Assembly (NCBI RefSeq): GCF_050947335.1
Contig: NW_027473329.1
Location: 1,984,001 to 2,048,000, forward strand
Direction: 5' to 3'
Origin: Megachile rotundata
Lineage: Eukaryota > Arthropoda > Insecta > Hymenoptera > Megachilidae
DNA length: 64,000 nucleotides
This document shows positions 26,354 through 41,200 of this stretch, in pieces. The position numbers and the translations under genes are program-made. The notes beneath the pieces are model-generated. The model had not been told where the DNA came from. It did not search any database and saw nothing but the letters and a program-made list of their open reading frames with translations. Position 1 is the stretch's first letter, and the number at the start of each line of letters is the position of its first letter.

Positions 26354-28840
26354 CAGCCTCTAATTCGCACATATCCGCTGTAATTCGACTCTGTACTATC
26401 TAGTTATGTTAAGTTATCCTATCTGAGCACAATTCAACACCACAATGAACAATTTTCTCGTTTTGCACGAATTATGCTCATTTTCGCACGATTAAGCCTC
26501 TAGTTCGCACATATCCGCTGTAATTCGACTCTGTACTATCTAGTTATGTTAAGTTATCCTATCTGAGCACAATTCAACACCACAATGAACAATTTTGCTC
26601 GTTTTGCACGAATTATGCTCATTTTCGCACGATTCAGCCTCTAATTCGCACATATCCGCTGTAATTCGACTCTGTACTATCTAGTTATGTTAAGTTATCC
26701 TATCTGAGCACAATTCAACACCACAATGAACAATTTTGCTCGTTTTGCACGAATTATGCTCATTTTCGAACGATTCAGCCTCTAATTCGCACATATCCGC
26801 TGTAATTCGACTCTGTACTATCTAGTTATGTTAAGTTATCCTATCTGAGCACAATTCAACACCACAATGAACAATTTTCTCGTTTTGCACGAATTATGCT
26901 CATTTTCGAACGATTCAGCCTCTAGTTCGCACATATCCGCTGTAATTCGACTCTGTACTATCTAGTTATGTTAAGTTATCCTATCTGACCACAATTCAAC
27001 ACCACAATGAACAATTTTGCTCGTCTTGCACGAATTATGCTCATTTTCGCACGATTCAGCCTCTAATTCGCACATATCCGCTGTAATTCGACTCTGTACT
27101 ATCTAGTCATGTTAAGTTATCGTAACTGAGCACAATTCAACACCACAATGAACAATTTTGCTCGTTTTGAACGAATTATGCTCATTTTCGCACGATTCAG
27201 CCTCTAATTCGCACATATCCGCTGTAATTCGACTCTGTACTATCTAGTTATATTAAGTTATCCTATCTGAGCACAATTCAACACCACAATGAACAATTTT
27301 GCTCGTTTTGCACGAATTTTGCTCGTTTTCGAACGATTCAGCCTCTAATTCACACATATCCGCTGTAATTCGACTCTGTACTATCTAGTTATGTTAAGTT
27401 ATCCTATCTGAGCACAATTCAACACCACAATGAACAATTTTCTCGTTTTGCACGAATTATGCTCATTTTCGCACGATTCAGCCTCTAGTTCGCACATATC
27501 CGCTGTAATTCGACTCTGTACTATCTAGTTATGTTAAGTTATCCTATCTGACCACAATTCAACACCACAATGAACAATTTTGCTCGTTTTGCACGAATTA
27601 TGCTCATTTTCGCACGATTCAGCCTCTAATTCGCACATATCCGCTGTAATTCGACTCTGTACTATCTAGTCATGTTAAGTTATCGTAACTGAGCACAATT
27701 CAACACCACAATGAACAATTTTGCTCGTTTTGCACGAATTATGCTCATTTTCGCACGATTCAGCCTCTAATTCGCACATATCCGCTGTAATTCGACTCTG
27801 TACTATCTAGTTATATTAAGTTATCCTAACTGAGCACAATTCAACACCACAATGAACAATTTTGGTCGTTTTGCACGAATTTTGCTCGTTTTCGAACGAT
27901 TCAGCCTCTAATTCACACATATCCGCTGTAATTCGACTCTGTACTATCTAGTTATGTTAAGTTATCCTATCTGAGCACAATTCAACACCACAATGAACAA
28001 TTTTCTCGTTTTGCACGAATTATGCTCATTTTCGCACGATTCAGCCTCTAGTTCGCACATATCCGCTGTAATTCGACTCTGTACTATCTAGTCATGTTAA
28101 GTTATCGTAACTGAGCACATTGAACAATTTTGCTCGTTTTGCACGAATTTTGCTCGTTTTGAACGAATTTTGCTCATTTTCGAACGATTCAGCCTCTAAT
28201 TCGCACATATCCGCTGTAATTCGACTCTGTACTATCTAGTTATGTTAAGTTATCCTATCTGAGCACAATTCAACACCACAATGAACAATTTTCTCGTTTT
28301 GCACGAATTATGCTCATTTTCGCACGATTAAGCCTCTAGTTCGCACATATCCGCTGTAATTCGACTCTGTACTATCTAGTTATGTTAAGTTATCCTATCT
28401 GAGCACAATTCAACACCACAATGAACAATTTTGCTCGTTTTGCCCGAATTATGCTCATTTTCGCACGATTCAGCCTCTAATTCGCACATATCCGCTGTAA
28501 TTCGACTCTGTACTATCTAGTCATGTTAAGTTATCCTATCTGAGCACAATTCAACACCACAATGAACAATTTTCTCGTTTTGCACGAATTATGCTCATTT
28601 TCGCACGATTCAGCCTCTAGTTCGCACATATCAGCTGTAATTTGACTCTGTACTATCTAGTCATGTTAAGTTATCGTAACTGAGCACAATTCAACACCAC
28701 AATGAACAATTTTGCTCGTTTTGCACGAATTTTGCTCATTTTCGGACGATTCAGCCTCTAGTTCGCACATATCCGCTGTAATTCGACTCTGTACTATCTA
28801 GTTATGTTAAGTTATCCTATCTGAGCACAATTCAACACCA
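26206..28840 (+). repeat. Block X1: 1,836 bp thirteen-monomer HOR plus tail
   Basis: Late 148 bp monomers (CACATTG at 26280 and 28116) bound the 1,836 bp unit. Each is followed by a 140 bp monomer and then GATTAAGCC (26491 and 28327, again 1,836 apart). The unit includes TTATATTAAG, TTTTGGTCG and AATTCACAC variants. The second start gives only a short tail: GCCCGAATT near 28,441, CAGCTGTAATTTGAC near 28,632 and TTCGGACG near 28,742. The same order recurs in X2 to X5 where complete. Confidence 0.9.
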
Positions 28841-31800
28841 CAATGAACAATTTTCTCGTTTTGCACGAATTATGCTCATTTTCGCACGATTCAGCCTCTA
28901 GTTCGCACATATCCGCTGTAATTCGACTCTGTACTATCTAGTTATGTTAAGTTATCCTATCTGAGCACAATTCAACACCACAATGAACAATTTTCTCGTT
29001 TTGCACGAATTATGCTCATTTTCGCACGATTCAGCCTCTAGTTCGCACATATCCGCTGTAATTCGACTCTGTACTATCTAGTCATGTTAAGTTATCGTAA
29101 CTGAGCACAATTCAACACCACAATGAACAATTTTGCTCGTTTTGAACGAATTATGCTCATTTTCGCACGATTCAGCCTCTAATTCGCACATATCCGCTGT
29201 AATTCGACTCTGTACTATCTAGTTATGTTAAGTTATCCTATCTGAGCACAATTCAACACCACAATGAACAATTTTGCTCGTTTTGCACGAATTTTGCTCA
29301 TTTTCGCACGATTCAGCCTCTAGTTCGCACATATCCGCTGTAATTCGAGTCTGTACTATCTAGTTATGTTAAGTTATCCTATCTGAGCACAATTCAACAC
29401 CACAATGAACAATTTTGCTCGTTTTGCACGAATTTTGCTCATTTTCGCACGATTCAGCCTCTAGTTCGCACATATCCGCTGTAATTCGACTCTGTACTAT
29501 CTAGTTATGTTAAGTTATCCTATCTGAGCACAATTCAACACCACAATGAACAATTTTCTCGTTTTGCACGAATTATGCTCATTTTCGCACGATTCAGCCT
29601 CTAGTTCGCACATATCCGCTGTAATTCGACTCTGTACTATCTAGTCATGTTAAGTTATCGTAACTGAGCACAATTCAACACCACAATGAACAATTTTGCT
29701 CGTTTTGAACGAATTATGCTCATTTTCGCACGATTCAGCCTCTAATTCGCACATATCCGCTGTAATTCGACTCTGTACTATCTAGTTATGTTAAGTTATC
29801 CTATCTGAGCACAATTCAACACCACAATGAACAATTTTGCTCGTTTTGCACGAATTTTACTCATTTTCGCACGATTCAGCCTCTAGTTCGCACATATCCG
29901 CTGTAATTCGAGTCTGTACTATCTAGTTATGTTAAGTTATCCTATCTGAGCACAATTCAACACCACAATGAACAATTTTGCTCGTTTTGCACGAATTATG
30001 CTCATTTTCGCACGATTCAGCCTCTAATTCGCACATATCCGCTGTAATTCGACTCTGTACTATCTAGTCATGTTAAGTTATCGTAACTGAGCACAATTCA
30101 ACACCACAATGAACAATTTTGCTCGTTTTGAACGAATTATGCTCATTTTCGCACGATTCAGCCTCTAATTCGCACATATCCGCTGTAATTCGACTCTGTA
30201 CTATCTAGTTATATTAAGTTATCCTATCTGAGCACAATTCAACACCACAATGAACAATTTTGCTCGTTTTGCACGAATTTTGCTCGTTTTCGAACGATTC
30301 AGCCTCTAATTCACACATATCCGCTGTAATTCGACTCTGTACTATCTAGTTATGTTAAGTTATCCTATCTGAGCACAATTCAACACCACAATGAACAATT
30401 TTCTCGTTTTGCACGAATTATGCTCATTTTCGCACGATTCAGCCTCTAGTTCGCACATATCCGCTGTAATTCGACTCTGTACTATCTAGTTATGTTAAGT
30501 TATCCTATCTGACCACAATTCAACACCACAATGAACAATTTTGCTCGTTTTGCACGAATTATGCTCATTTTCGCACGATTCAGCCTCTAATTCGCACATA
30601 TCCGCTGTAATTCGACTCTGTACTATCTAGTTATGTTAAGTTATCCTAACTGAGCACAATTCAACACCACAATGAACAATTTTGCTCGTTTTGCACGAAT
30701 TATGCTCATTTTCGAACGATTCAGCCTCTAATTCGCACATATCCGCTGTAATTCGACTCTGTACTATCTAGTTATGTTAAGTTATCCTATCTGAGCACAA
30801 TTCGACACCACAATGAACAATTTTGCTCGATTTGCACGAATTATGCTCATTTTCGCACGATTCAGCCTCTAATTCGCACATATCCGCTGTAATTCGACTC
30901 TGTACTATCTAGTTATGTTAAGTTATCCTATCTGAGCACAATTCAACACCACAATGAACAATTTTGCTCGTTTTGCACGAATTTTGCTCATTTTCGCACG
31001 ATTCAGCCTCTAGTTCGCACATATCCGCTGTAATTCGAGTCTGTACTATCTAGTTATGTTAAGTTATCCTATCTGAGCACAATTCAACACCACAATGAAC
31101 AATTTTGCTCGTTTTGCACGAATTATGCTCATTTTCGCACGATTCAGCCTCTAATTCGCACATATCCGCTGTAATTCGACTCTGTACTATCTAGTCATGT
31201 TAGGTTATCGTAACTGAGCACAATTCAACACCACAATGAACAATTTTGCTCGTTTTGAACGAATTATGCTCATTTTCGCACGATTCAGCCTCTAATTCGC
31301 ACATATCCGCTGTAATTCGACTCTGTACTATCTAGTTATGTTAAGTTATCCTATCTCAGCACAATTCAACACCACAATGAACAATTTTGCTCGTTTTGCA
31401 CGAATTTTGCTCGTTTTCGCACGATTCAGCCTCTAATTCGCACATATCCGCTGTAATTCGACTCTGTACTATCTAGTTATGTTAAGTTATCCTATCTGAG
31501 CACAATTCAACACCACAATGAACAATTTTCTCGTTTTGCACGAATTATGCTCATTTTCGCACGATTCAGCCTCTAGTTCGCACATATCCGCTGTAATTCG
31601 ACTCTGTACTATCTAGTTATGTTAAGTTATCCTATCTGACCACAATTCAACACCACAATGAACAATTTTGCTCGTTTTGCACGAATTATGCTCATTTTCG
31701 CACGATTCAGCCTCTAATTCGCACATATCCGCTGTAATTCGACTCTGTACTATCTAGTTATGTTAAGTTATCCTAACTGAGCACAATTCAACACCACAAT

Positions 31801-32270
31801 GAACAATTTTGCTCGTTTTGCACGAATTATGCTCATTTTCGAACGATTCAGCCTCTAATTCGCACATATCCGCTGTAATTCGACTCTGTACTATCTAGTT
31901 ATGTTAAGTTATCCTATCTGAGCACAATTCGACACCACAATGAACAATTTTGCTCGATTTGCACGAATTATGCTCATTTTCGCACGATTCAGCCTCTAAT
32001 TCGCACATATCCGCTGTAATTCGACTCTGTACTATCTAGTTATGTTAAGTTATCCTATCTGAGCACAATTCAACACCACAATGAACAATTTTGCTCGTTT
32101 TGCACGAATTTTGCTCATTTTCGCACGATTCAGCCTCTAGTTCGCACATATCCGCTGTAATTCGAGTCTGTACTATCTAGTTATGTTAAGTTATCCTATC
32201 TGAGCACAATTCAACACCACAATGAACAATTTTCTCGTTTTGCACGAATTATGCTCATTTTCGCACGATT
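28841..32270 (+). repeat. Block Y1: 563/1,127 bp HOR
   Basis: GAGTCTG lies at 29347, 29910, 31037 and 32164, giving 563, 1,127 and 1,127 bp, identical to Y0 and Y3. A private-to-class change TTTTACTCA marks the monomer after the 563 bp step (near 29,848). The block ends where X2 begins with a 148 bp monomer. Confidence 0.9.
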
Positions 32271-35020
32271 CAGCCTCTAGTTCGCACATATCCGCTGTAA
32301 TTCGACTCTGTACTATCTAGTCATGTTAAGTTATCGTAACTGAGCACATTGAACAATTTTGCTCGTTTTGCACGAATTTTGCTCGTTTTGAACGAATTTT
32401 GCTCATTTTCGAACGATTCAGCCTCTAATTCGCACATATCCGCTGTAATTCGACTCTGTACTATCTAGTTATGTTAAGTTATCCTATCTGAGCACAATTC
32501 AACACCACAATGAACAATTTTCTCGTTTTGCACGAATTATGCTCATTTTCGCACGATTAAGCCTCTAGTTCGCACATATCCGCTGTAATTCGACTCTGTA
32601 CTATCTAGTTATGTTAAGTTATCCTATCTGAGCACAATTCAACACCACAATGAACAATTTTGCTCGTTTTGCACGAATTATGCTCATTTTCGCACGATTC
32701 AGCCTCTAATTCGCACATATCCGCTGTAATTCGACTCTGTACTATCTAGTTATGTTAAGTTATCCTATCTGAGCACAATTCAACACCACAATGAACAATT
32801 TTGCTCGTTTTGCACGAATTATGCTCATTTTCGAACGATTCAGCCTCTAATTCGCACATATCCGCTGTAATTCGACTCTGTACTATCTAGTTATGTTAAG
32901 TTATCCTATCTGAGCACAATTCAACACCACAATGAACAATTTTCTCGTTTTGCACGAATTATGCTCATTTTCGAACGATTCAGCCTCTAGTTCGCACATA
33001 TCCGCTGTAATTCGACTCTGTACTATCTAGTTATGTTAAGTTATCCTATCTGACCACAATTCAACACCACAATGAACAATTTTGCTCGTTTTGCACGAAT
33101 TATGCTCATTTTCGCACGATTCAGCCTCTAATTCGCACATATCCGCTGTAATTCGACTCTGTACTATCTAGTCATGTTAAGTTATCGTAACTGAGCACAA
33201 TTCAACACCACAATGAACAATTTTGCTCGTTTTGAACGAATTATGCTCATTTTCGCACGATTCAGCCTCTAATTCGCACATATCCGCTGTAATTCGACTC
33301 TGTACTATCTAGTTATATTAAGTTATCCTATCTGAGCACAATTCAACACCACAATGAACAATTTTGCTCGTTTTGCACGAATTTTGCTCGTTTTCGAACG
33401 ATTCAGCCTCTAATTCACACATATCCGCTGTAATTCGACTCTGTACTATCTAGTTATGTTAAGTTATCCTATCTGAGCACAATTCAACACCACAATGAAC
33501 AATTTTCTCGTTTTGCACGAATTATGCTCATTTTCGCACGATTCAGCCTCTAGTTCGCACATATCCGCTGTAATTCGACTCTGTACTATCTAGTTACGTT
33601 AAGTTATCCTATCTGACCACAATTCAACACCACAATGAACAATTTTGCTCGTTTTGCACGAATTATGCTCATTTTCGCACGATTCAGCCTCTAATTCGCA
33701 CATATCCGCTGTAATTCGACTCTGTACTATCTAGTCATGTTAAGTTATCGTAACTGAGCACAATTCAACACCACAATGAACAATTTTGCTCGTTTTGCAC
33801 GAATTATGCTCATTTTCGCACGATTCAGCCTCTAATTCGCACATATCCGCTGTAATTCGACTCTGTACTATCTAGTTATATTAAGTTATCCTAACTGAGC
33901 ACAATTCAACACCACAATGAACAATTTTGGTCGTTTTGCACGAATTTTGCTCGTTTTCGAACGATTCAGCCTCTAATTCACACATATCCGCTGTAATTCG
34001 ACTCTGTACTATCTAGTTATGTTAAGTTATCCTATCTGAGCACAATTCAACACCACAATGAACAATTTTCTCGTTTTGCACGAATTATGCTCATTTTCGC
34101 ACGATTCAGCCTCTAGTTCGCACATATCCGCTGTAATTCGACTCTGTACTATCTAGTCATGTTAAGTTATCGTAACTGAGCACATTGAACAATTTTGCTC
34201 GTTTTGCACGAATTTTGCTCGTTTTGAACGAATTTTGCTCATTTTCGAACGATTCAGCCTCTAATTCGCACATATCCGCTGTAATTCGACTCTGTACTAT
34301 CTAGTTATGTTAAGTTATCCTATCTGAGCACAATTCAACACCACAATGAACAATTTTCTCGTTTTGCACGAATTATGCTCATTTTCGCACGATTAAGCCT
34401 CTAGTTCGCACATATCCGCTGTAATTCGACTCTGTACTATCTAGTTATGTTAAGTTATCCTATCTGAGCACAATTCAACACCACAATGAACAATTTTGCT
34501 CGTTTTGCCCGAATTATGCTCATTTTCGCACGATTCAGCCTCTAATTCGCACATATCCGCTGTAATTCGACTCTGTACTATCTAGTCATGTTAAGTTATC
34601 CTATCTGAGCACAATTCAACACCACAATGAACAATTTTCTCGTTTTGCACGAATTATGCTCATTTTCGCACGATTCAGCCTCTAGTTCGCACATATCAGC
34701 TGTAATTTGACTCTGTACTATCTAGTCATGTTAAGTTATCGTAACTGAGCACAATTCAACACCACAATGAACAATTTTGCTCGTTTTGCACGAATTATGC
34801 TCATTTTCGCACGATTCAGCCTCTAATTCGCACATATCCGCTGTAATTCGACTCTGTACTATCTAGTTATGTTAAGTTATCCTATCTGAGCACAATTCAA
34901 CACCACAATGAACAATTTTGCTCGTTTTGCACGAATTTTGCTCATTTTCGGACGATTCAGCCTCTAGTTCGCACATATCCGCTGTAATTCGACTCTGTAC
35001 TATCTAGTTATGTTAAGTTA
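32271..35020 (+). repeat. Block X2: 1,836 bp HOR plus tail
   Basis: CACATTG at 32345 and 34181 and GATTAAGCC at 32556 and 34392 each repeat at 1,836 bp. All four lie 6,065 bp after the X1 markers, so X-Y is itself a repeated pair. The tail near 34,780-34,920 has one monomer that X1 lacks. A TTACGTTAAG variant at 33594 is shared only with 49251 in X4, 15,657 bp later. Confidence 0.9.
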
Positions 35021-38000
35021 TCCTATCTGAGCACAATTCAACACCACAATGAACAATTTTCTCGTTTTGCACGAATTATGCTCATTTTCGCACGATTCAG
35101 CCTCTAGTTCGCACATATCCGCTGTAATTCGACTCTGTACTATCTAGTTATGTTAAGTTATCCTATCTGAGCACAATTCAACACCACAATGAACAATTTT
35201 CTCGTTTTGCACGAATTATGCTCATTTTCGCACGATTCAGCCTCTAGTTCGCACATATCCGCTGTAATTCGACTCTGTACTATCTAGTCATGTTAAGTTA
35301 TCGTAACTGAGCACAATTCAACACCACAATGAACAATTTTGCTCGTTTTGAACGAATTATGCTCATTTTCGCACGATTCAGCCTCTAATTCGCACATATC
35401 CGCTGTAATTCGACTCTGTACTATCTAGTTATGTTAAGTTATCCTATCTGAGCACAATTCAACACCACAATGAACAATTTTGCTCGTTTTGCACGAATTT
35501 TACTCATTTTCGCACGATTCAGCCTCTAGTTCGCACATATCCGCTGTAATTCGAGTCTGTACTATCTAGTTATGTTAAGTTATCCTATCTGAGCACAATT
35601 CAACACCACAATGAACAATTTTGCTCGTTTTGCACGAATTATGCTCATTTTCGCACGATTCAGCCTCTAATTCGCACATATCCGCTGTAATTCGACTCTG
35701 TACTATCTAGTCATGTTAAGTTATCGTAACTGAGCACAATTCAACACCACAATGAACAATTTTGCTCGTTTTGAACGAATTATGCTCATTTTCGCACGAT
35801 TCAGCCTCTAATTCGCACATATCCGCTGTAATTCGACTCTGTACTATCTAGTTATATTAAGTTATCCTATCTGAGCACAATTCAACACCACAATGAACAA
35901 TTTTGCTCGTTTTGCACGAATTTTGCTCGTTTTCGAACGATTCAGCCTCTAATTCACACATATCCGCTGTAATTCGACTCTGTACTATCTAGTTATGTTA
36001 AGTTATCCTATCTGAGCACAATTCAACACCACAATGAACAATTTTCTCGTTTTGCACGAATTATGCTCATTTTCGCACGATTCAGCCTCTAGTTCGCACA
36101 TATCCGCTGTAATTCGACTCTGTACTATCTAGTTATGTTAAGTTATCCTATCTGACCACAATTCAACACCACAATGAACAATTTTGCTCGTTTTGCACGA
36201 ATTATGCTCATTTTCGCACGATTCAGCCTCTAATTCGCACATATCCGCTGTAATTCGACTCTGTACTATCTAGTTATGTTAAGTTATCCTAACTGAGCAC
36301 AATTCAACACCACAATGAACAATTTTGCTCGTTTTGCACGAATTATGCTCATTTTCGAACGATTCAGCCTCTAATTCGCACATATCCGCTGTAATTCGAC
36401 TCTGTACTATCTAGTTATGTTAAGTTATCCTATCTGAGCACAATTCGACACCACAATGAACAATTTTGCTCGATTTGCACGAATTATGCTCATTTTCGCA
36501 CGATTCAGCCTCTAATTCGCACATATCCGCTGTAATTCGACTCTGTACTATCTAGTTATGTTAAGTTATCCTATCTGAGCACAATTCAACACCACAATGA
36601 ACAATTTTGCTCGTTTTGCACGAATTTTGCTCATTTTCGCACGATTCAGCCTCTAGTTCGCACATATCCGCTGTAATTCGAGTCTGTACTATCTAGTTAT
36701 GTTAAGTTATCCTATCTGAGCACAATTCAACACCACAATGAACAATTTTGCTCGTTTTGCACGAATTATGCTCATTTTCGCACGATTCAGCCTCTAATTC
36801 GCACATATCCGCTGTAATTCGACTCTGTACTATCTAGTCATGTTAGGTTATCGTAACTGAGCACAATTCAACACCACAATGAACAATTTTGCTCGTTTTG
36901 AACGAATTATGCTCATTTTCGCACGATTCAGCCTCTAATTCGCACATATCCGCTGTAATTCGACTCTGTACTATCTAGTTATGTTAAGTTATCCTATCTC
37001 AGCACAATTCAACACCACAATGAACAATTTTGCTCGTTTTGCACGAATTTTGCTCGTTTTCGCACGATTCAGCCTCTAATTCGCACATATCCGCTGTAAT
37101 TCGACTCTGTACTATCTAGTTATGTTAAGTTATCCTATCTGAGCACAATTCAACACCACAATGAACAATTTTCTCGTTTTGCACGAATTATGCTCATTTT
37201 CGCACGATTCAGCCTCTAGTTCGCACATATCCGCTGTAATTCGACTCTGTACTATCTAGTTATGTTAAGTTATCCTATCTGACCACAATTCAACACCACA
37301 ATGAACAATTTTGCTCGTTTTGCACGAATTATGCTCATTTTCGCACGATTCAGCCTCTAATTCGCACATATCCGCTGTAATTCGACTCTGTACTATCTAG
37401 TTATGTTAAGTTATCCTAACTGAGCACAATTCAACACCACAATGAACAATTTTGCTCGTTTTGCACGAATTATGCTCATTTTCGAACGATTCAGCCTCTA
37501 ATTCGCACATATCCGCTGTAATTCGACTCTGTACTATCTAGTTATGTTAAGTTATCCTATCTGAGCACAATTCGACACCACAATGAACAATTTTGCTCGA
37601 TTTGCACGAATTATGCTCATTTTCGCACGATTCAGCCTCTAATTCGCACATATCCGCTGTAATTCGACTCTGTACTATCTAGTTATGTTAAGTTATCCTA
37701 TCTGAGCACAATTCAACACCACAATGAACAATTTTGCTCGTTTTGCACGAATTTTGCTCATTTTCGCACGATTCAGCCTCTAGTTCGCACATATCCGCTG
37801 TAATTCGAGTCTGTACTATCTAGTTATGTTAAGTTATCCTATCTGAGCACAATTCAACACCACAATGAACAATTTTGCTCGTTTTGCACGAATTATGCTC
37901 ATTTTCGCACGATTCAGCCTCTAATTCGCACATATCCGCTGTAATTCGACTCTGTACTATCTAGTCATGTTAGGTTATCGTAACTGAGCACAATTCAACA

Positions 38001-38250
38001 CCACAATGAACAATTTTGCTCGTTTTGAACGAATTATGCTCATTTTCGCACGATTCAGCCTCTAATTCGCACATATCCGCTGTAATTCGACTCTGTACTA
38101 TCTAGTTATGTTAAGTTATCCTATCTCAGCACAATTCAACACCACAATGAACAATTTTGCTCGTTTTGCACGAATTTTGCTCGTTTTCGCACGATTCAGC
38201 CTCTAATTCGCACATATCCGCTGTAATTCGACTCTGTACTATCTAGTTAT
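35021..38250 (+). repeat. Block Y2: 1,127 bp HOR, short form
   Basis: GAGTCTG at 35553, 36680 and 37807 gives two 1,127 bp steps. The extra 563 bp step present in Y0, Y1 and Y3 is missing here. The markers lie exactly 15,651 bp after those in Y0. Confidence 0.9.
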
Positions 38251-41200
38251 GTTAAGTTATCCTATCTGAGCACAATTCAACACCACAATGAACAATTTTG
38301 CTCGTTTTGCACGAATTTTGCTCATTTTCGCACGATTCAGCCTCTAGTTCGCACATATCCGCTGTAATTCGACTCTGTACTATCTAGTTATGTTAAGTTA
38401 TCCTATCTGAGCACAATTCAACACCACAATGAACAATTTTCTCGTTTTGCACGAATTATGCTCATTTTCGCACGATTCAGCCTCTAATTCGCACATATCC
38501 GCTGTAATTCGACTCTGTACTATCTAGTCATGTTAAGTTATCGTAACTGAGCACAATTCAACACCACAATGAACAATTTTGCTCGTTTTGCACGAATTAT
38601 GCTCATTTTCGAACGATTCAGCCTCTAATTCGCACATATCCGCTGTAATTCGACTCTGTACTATCTAGTTATGTTAAGTTATCCTATCTGAGCACAATTC
38701 GACACCACAATGAACAATTTTGCTCGTTTTGCACGAATTATGCTCATTTTCGCACGATTCAGCCTCTAATTCGCACATATCCGCTGTAATTCGACTCTGT
38801 ACCATCTAGTTATGTTAAGTTATCCTATCTGAGCACAATTCAACACCACAATGAACAATTTTGCTCGTTTTGCAAGAATTTTGCTCATTTTCGCACGATT
38901 CAGCCTCTAATTCGCACATATCCGCTGTAATTCGACTCTGTACTATCTAGTCATGTTAAGTTATCGTAACTGAGCACAATTCAACACCACAATGAACTAT
39001 TTTGCTCGTTTTGCACGAATTGTGCTCATTTTCGCACGATTCAGCCTCTAGTTCGCACATATCCGCTGTAATTCGACTCTGTACTATCTAGTTATGTTAT
39101 GTTATCCTATCTGACCACAATTCAACACCACAATGAACAATTTTGCTCGTTTTGCACGAATTATGCTCATTTTCGCACGATTCAGCCTCTAATTCGCACA
39201 TATCCGCTGTAATTCGACTCTGTACTATCTAGTCATGTTAAGTTATCGTAACTGAGCACAATTCAACACCACAATGAACAATTTTGCTCGTTTTGCACGA
39301 ATTATGCTCATTTTCGCACGATTCAGCCTCTAATTCGCACATATCCGCTGTAATTCGACTCTGTACTATCTAGTTATGTTAAGTTATCCTATCTGAGCAC
39401 AATTCAACACCACAATGAACAATTTTCTCGTTTTGCACGAATTATGCTCATTTTCGCACGATTCAGCCTCTAGTTCGCACATATCCGCTGTAATTCGACT
39501 CTGTACTATCTAGTTATGTTAAGTTATCCTATCTGACCACAATTCAACACCACAATGAACAATTTTGCTCGTTTTGCACGAATTATGCTCATTTTCGCAC
39601 GATTCAGCCTCTAATTCGCACATATCCGCTGTAATTCGACTCTGTACTATCTAGTCATGTTAAGTTATCGTAACTGAGCACAATTCAACACCACAATGAA
39701 CAATTTTGCTCGTTTTGCACGAATTATGCTCATTTTCGAACGATTCAGCCTCTAATTCGCACATATCCGCTGTAATTCGACTCTGTACTATCTAGTTATG
39801 TTAAGTTATCCTATCTGAGCACGATTCGACACCACAATGAACAATTTTGCTCGTTTTGCACGAATTTTGCTCATTTTCGCACGATTCAGCCTCTAGTTCG
39901 CACATATCCGCTGTAATTCGACTCTGTACTATCTAGTTATGTTAAGTTATCCTATCTGAGCACAATTCAACACCACAATGAACAATTTTCTCGTTTTGCA
40001 CGAATTATGCTCATTTTCGCACGATTCAGCCTCTAGTTCGCACATATCCGCTGTAATTCGACTCTGTACTATCTAGTTATGTTAAGTTATCCTATCTGAG
40101 CACAATTCAACACCACAATGAACAATTTTCTCGTTTTGCACGAATTATGCTCATTTTCGCACGATTCAGCCTCTAGTTCGCACATATCCGCTGTAATTCG
40201 ACTCTGTACTATCTAGTTATGTTAAGTTATCCTATCTGACCACAATTCAACACCACAATGAACAATTTTGCTCGTTTTGCACGAATTATGCTCATTTTCG
40301 CACGATTCAGCCTCTAATTCGCACATATCCGCTGTAATTCGACTCTGTACTATCTAGTCATGTTAAGTTATCGTAACTGAGCACAATTCAACACCACAAT
40401 GAACAATTTTGCTCGTTTTGCACGAATTATGCTCATTTTCGAACGATTCAGCCTCTAATTCGCACATATCCGCTGTAATTCGACTCTGTACTATCTAGTT
40501 ATGTTAAGTTATCCTATCTGAGCACGATTCGACACCACAATGAACAATTTTGCTCGTTTTGCACGAATTATGCTCATTTTCGCACGATTCAGCCTCTAAT
40601 TCGCACATATCCGCTGTAATTCGACTCTGTACTATCTAGTTATGTTAAGTTATCCTATCTGAGCACAATTCAACACCACAATGAACAATTTTGCTCGTTT
40701 TGCACGAATTTTGCTCATTTTCCGCACGATTCAGCCTCTAGTTCGCACATATCCGCTGTAATTCGACTCTGTACTATCTAGTTATGTTAAGTTATCCTAT
40801 CTGAGCACAATTCAACACCACAATGAACAATTTTCTCGTTTTGCACGAATTGTGCTCATTTTCGCACGATTCAGCCTCTAGTTCGCACATATCCGCTGTA
40901 ATTCGACTCTGTACTATCTAGTTATGTTAAGTTATCCTATCTGACCACAATTCAACACCACAATGAACAATTTTGCTCGTTTTGCACGAATTATGCTCAT
41001 TTTCGCACGATTCAGCCTCTAATTCGCACAATATCCGCTGTAATTCGACTCTGTACTATCTAGTCATGTTAAGTTATCCTATCTGACCACAATTCAACAC
41101 CACAATGAACAATTTTGCTCGTTTTGCACGAATTATGCTCATTTTCGCACGATTCAGCCTCTAATTCACACATATCCGCTGTAATTCGACTCTGTACTAT

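Larger units (their letters stand above)
19902..35552 (+). repeat. Super-HOR unit 1 (15,651 bp)
   Basis: The unit is defined from the GAGTCTG marker at 19902 to the equivalent at 35553. It runs Y0 (part), Z1, X1, Y1, X2 and the start of Y2. Spacing to unit 2 is constant at 15,651 bp from 19902 through 24874, then 15,653 to 15,657 bp from 26,491 through 34,392. The small increases are accounted for by private indels in unit 2 and one 141-for-140 bp monomer swap. Confidence 0.9.
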
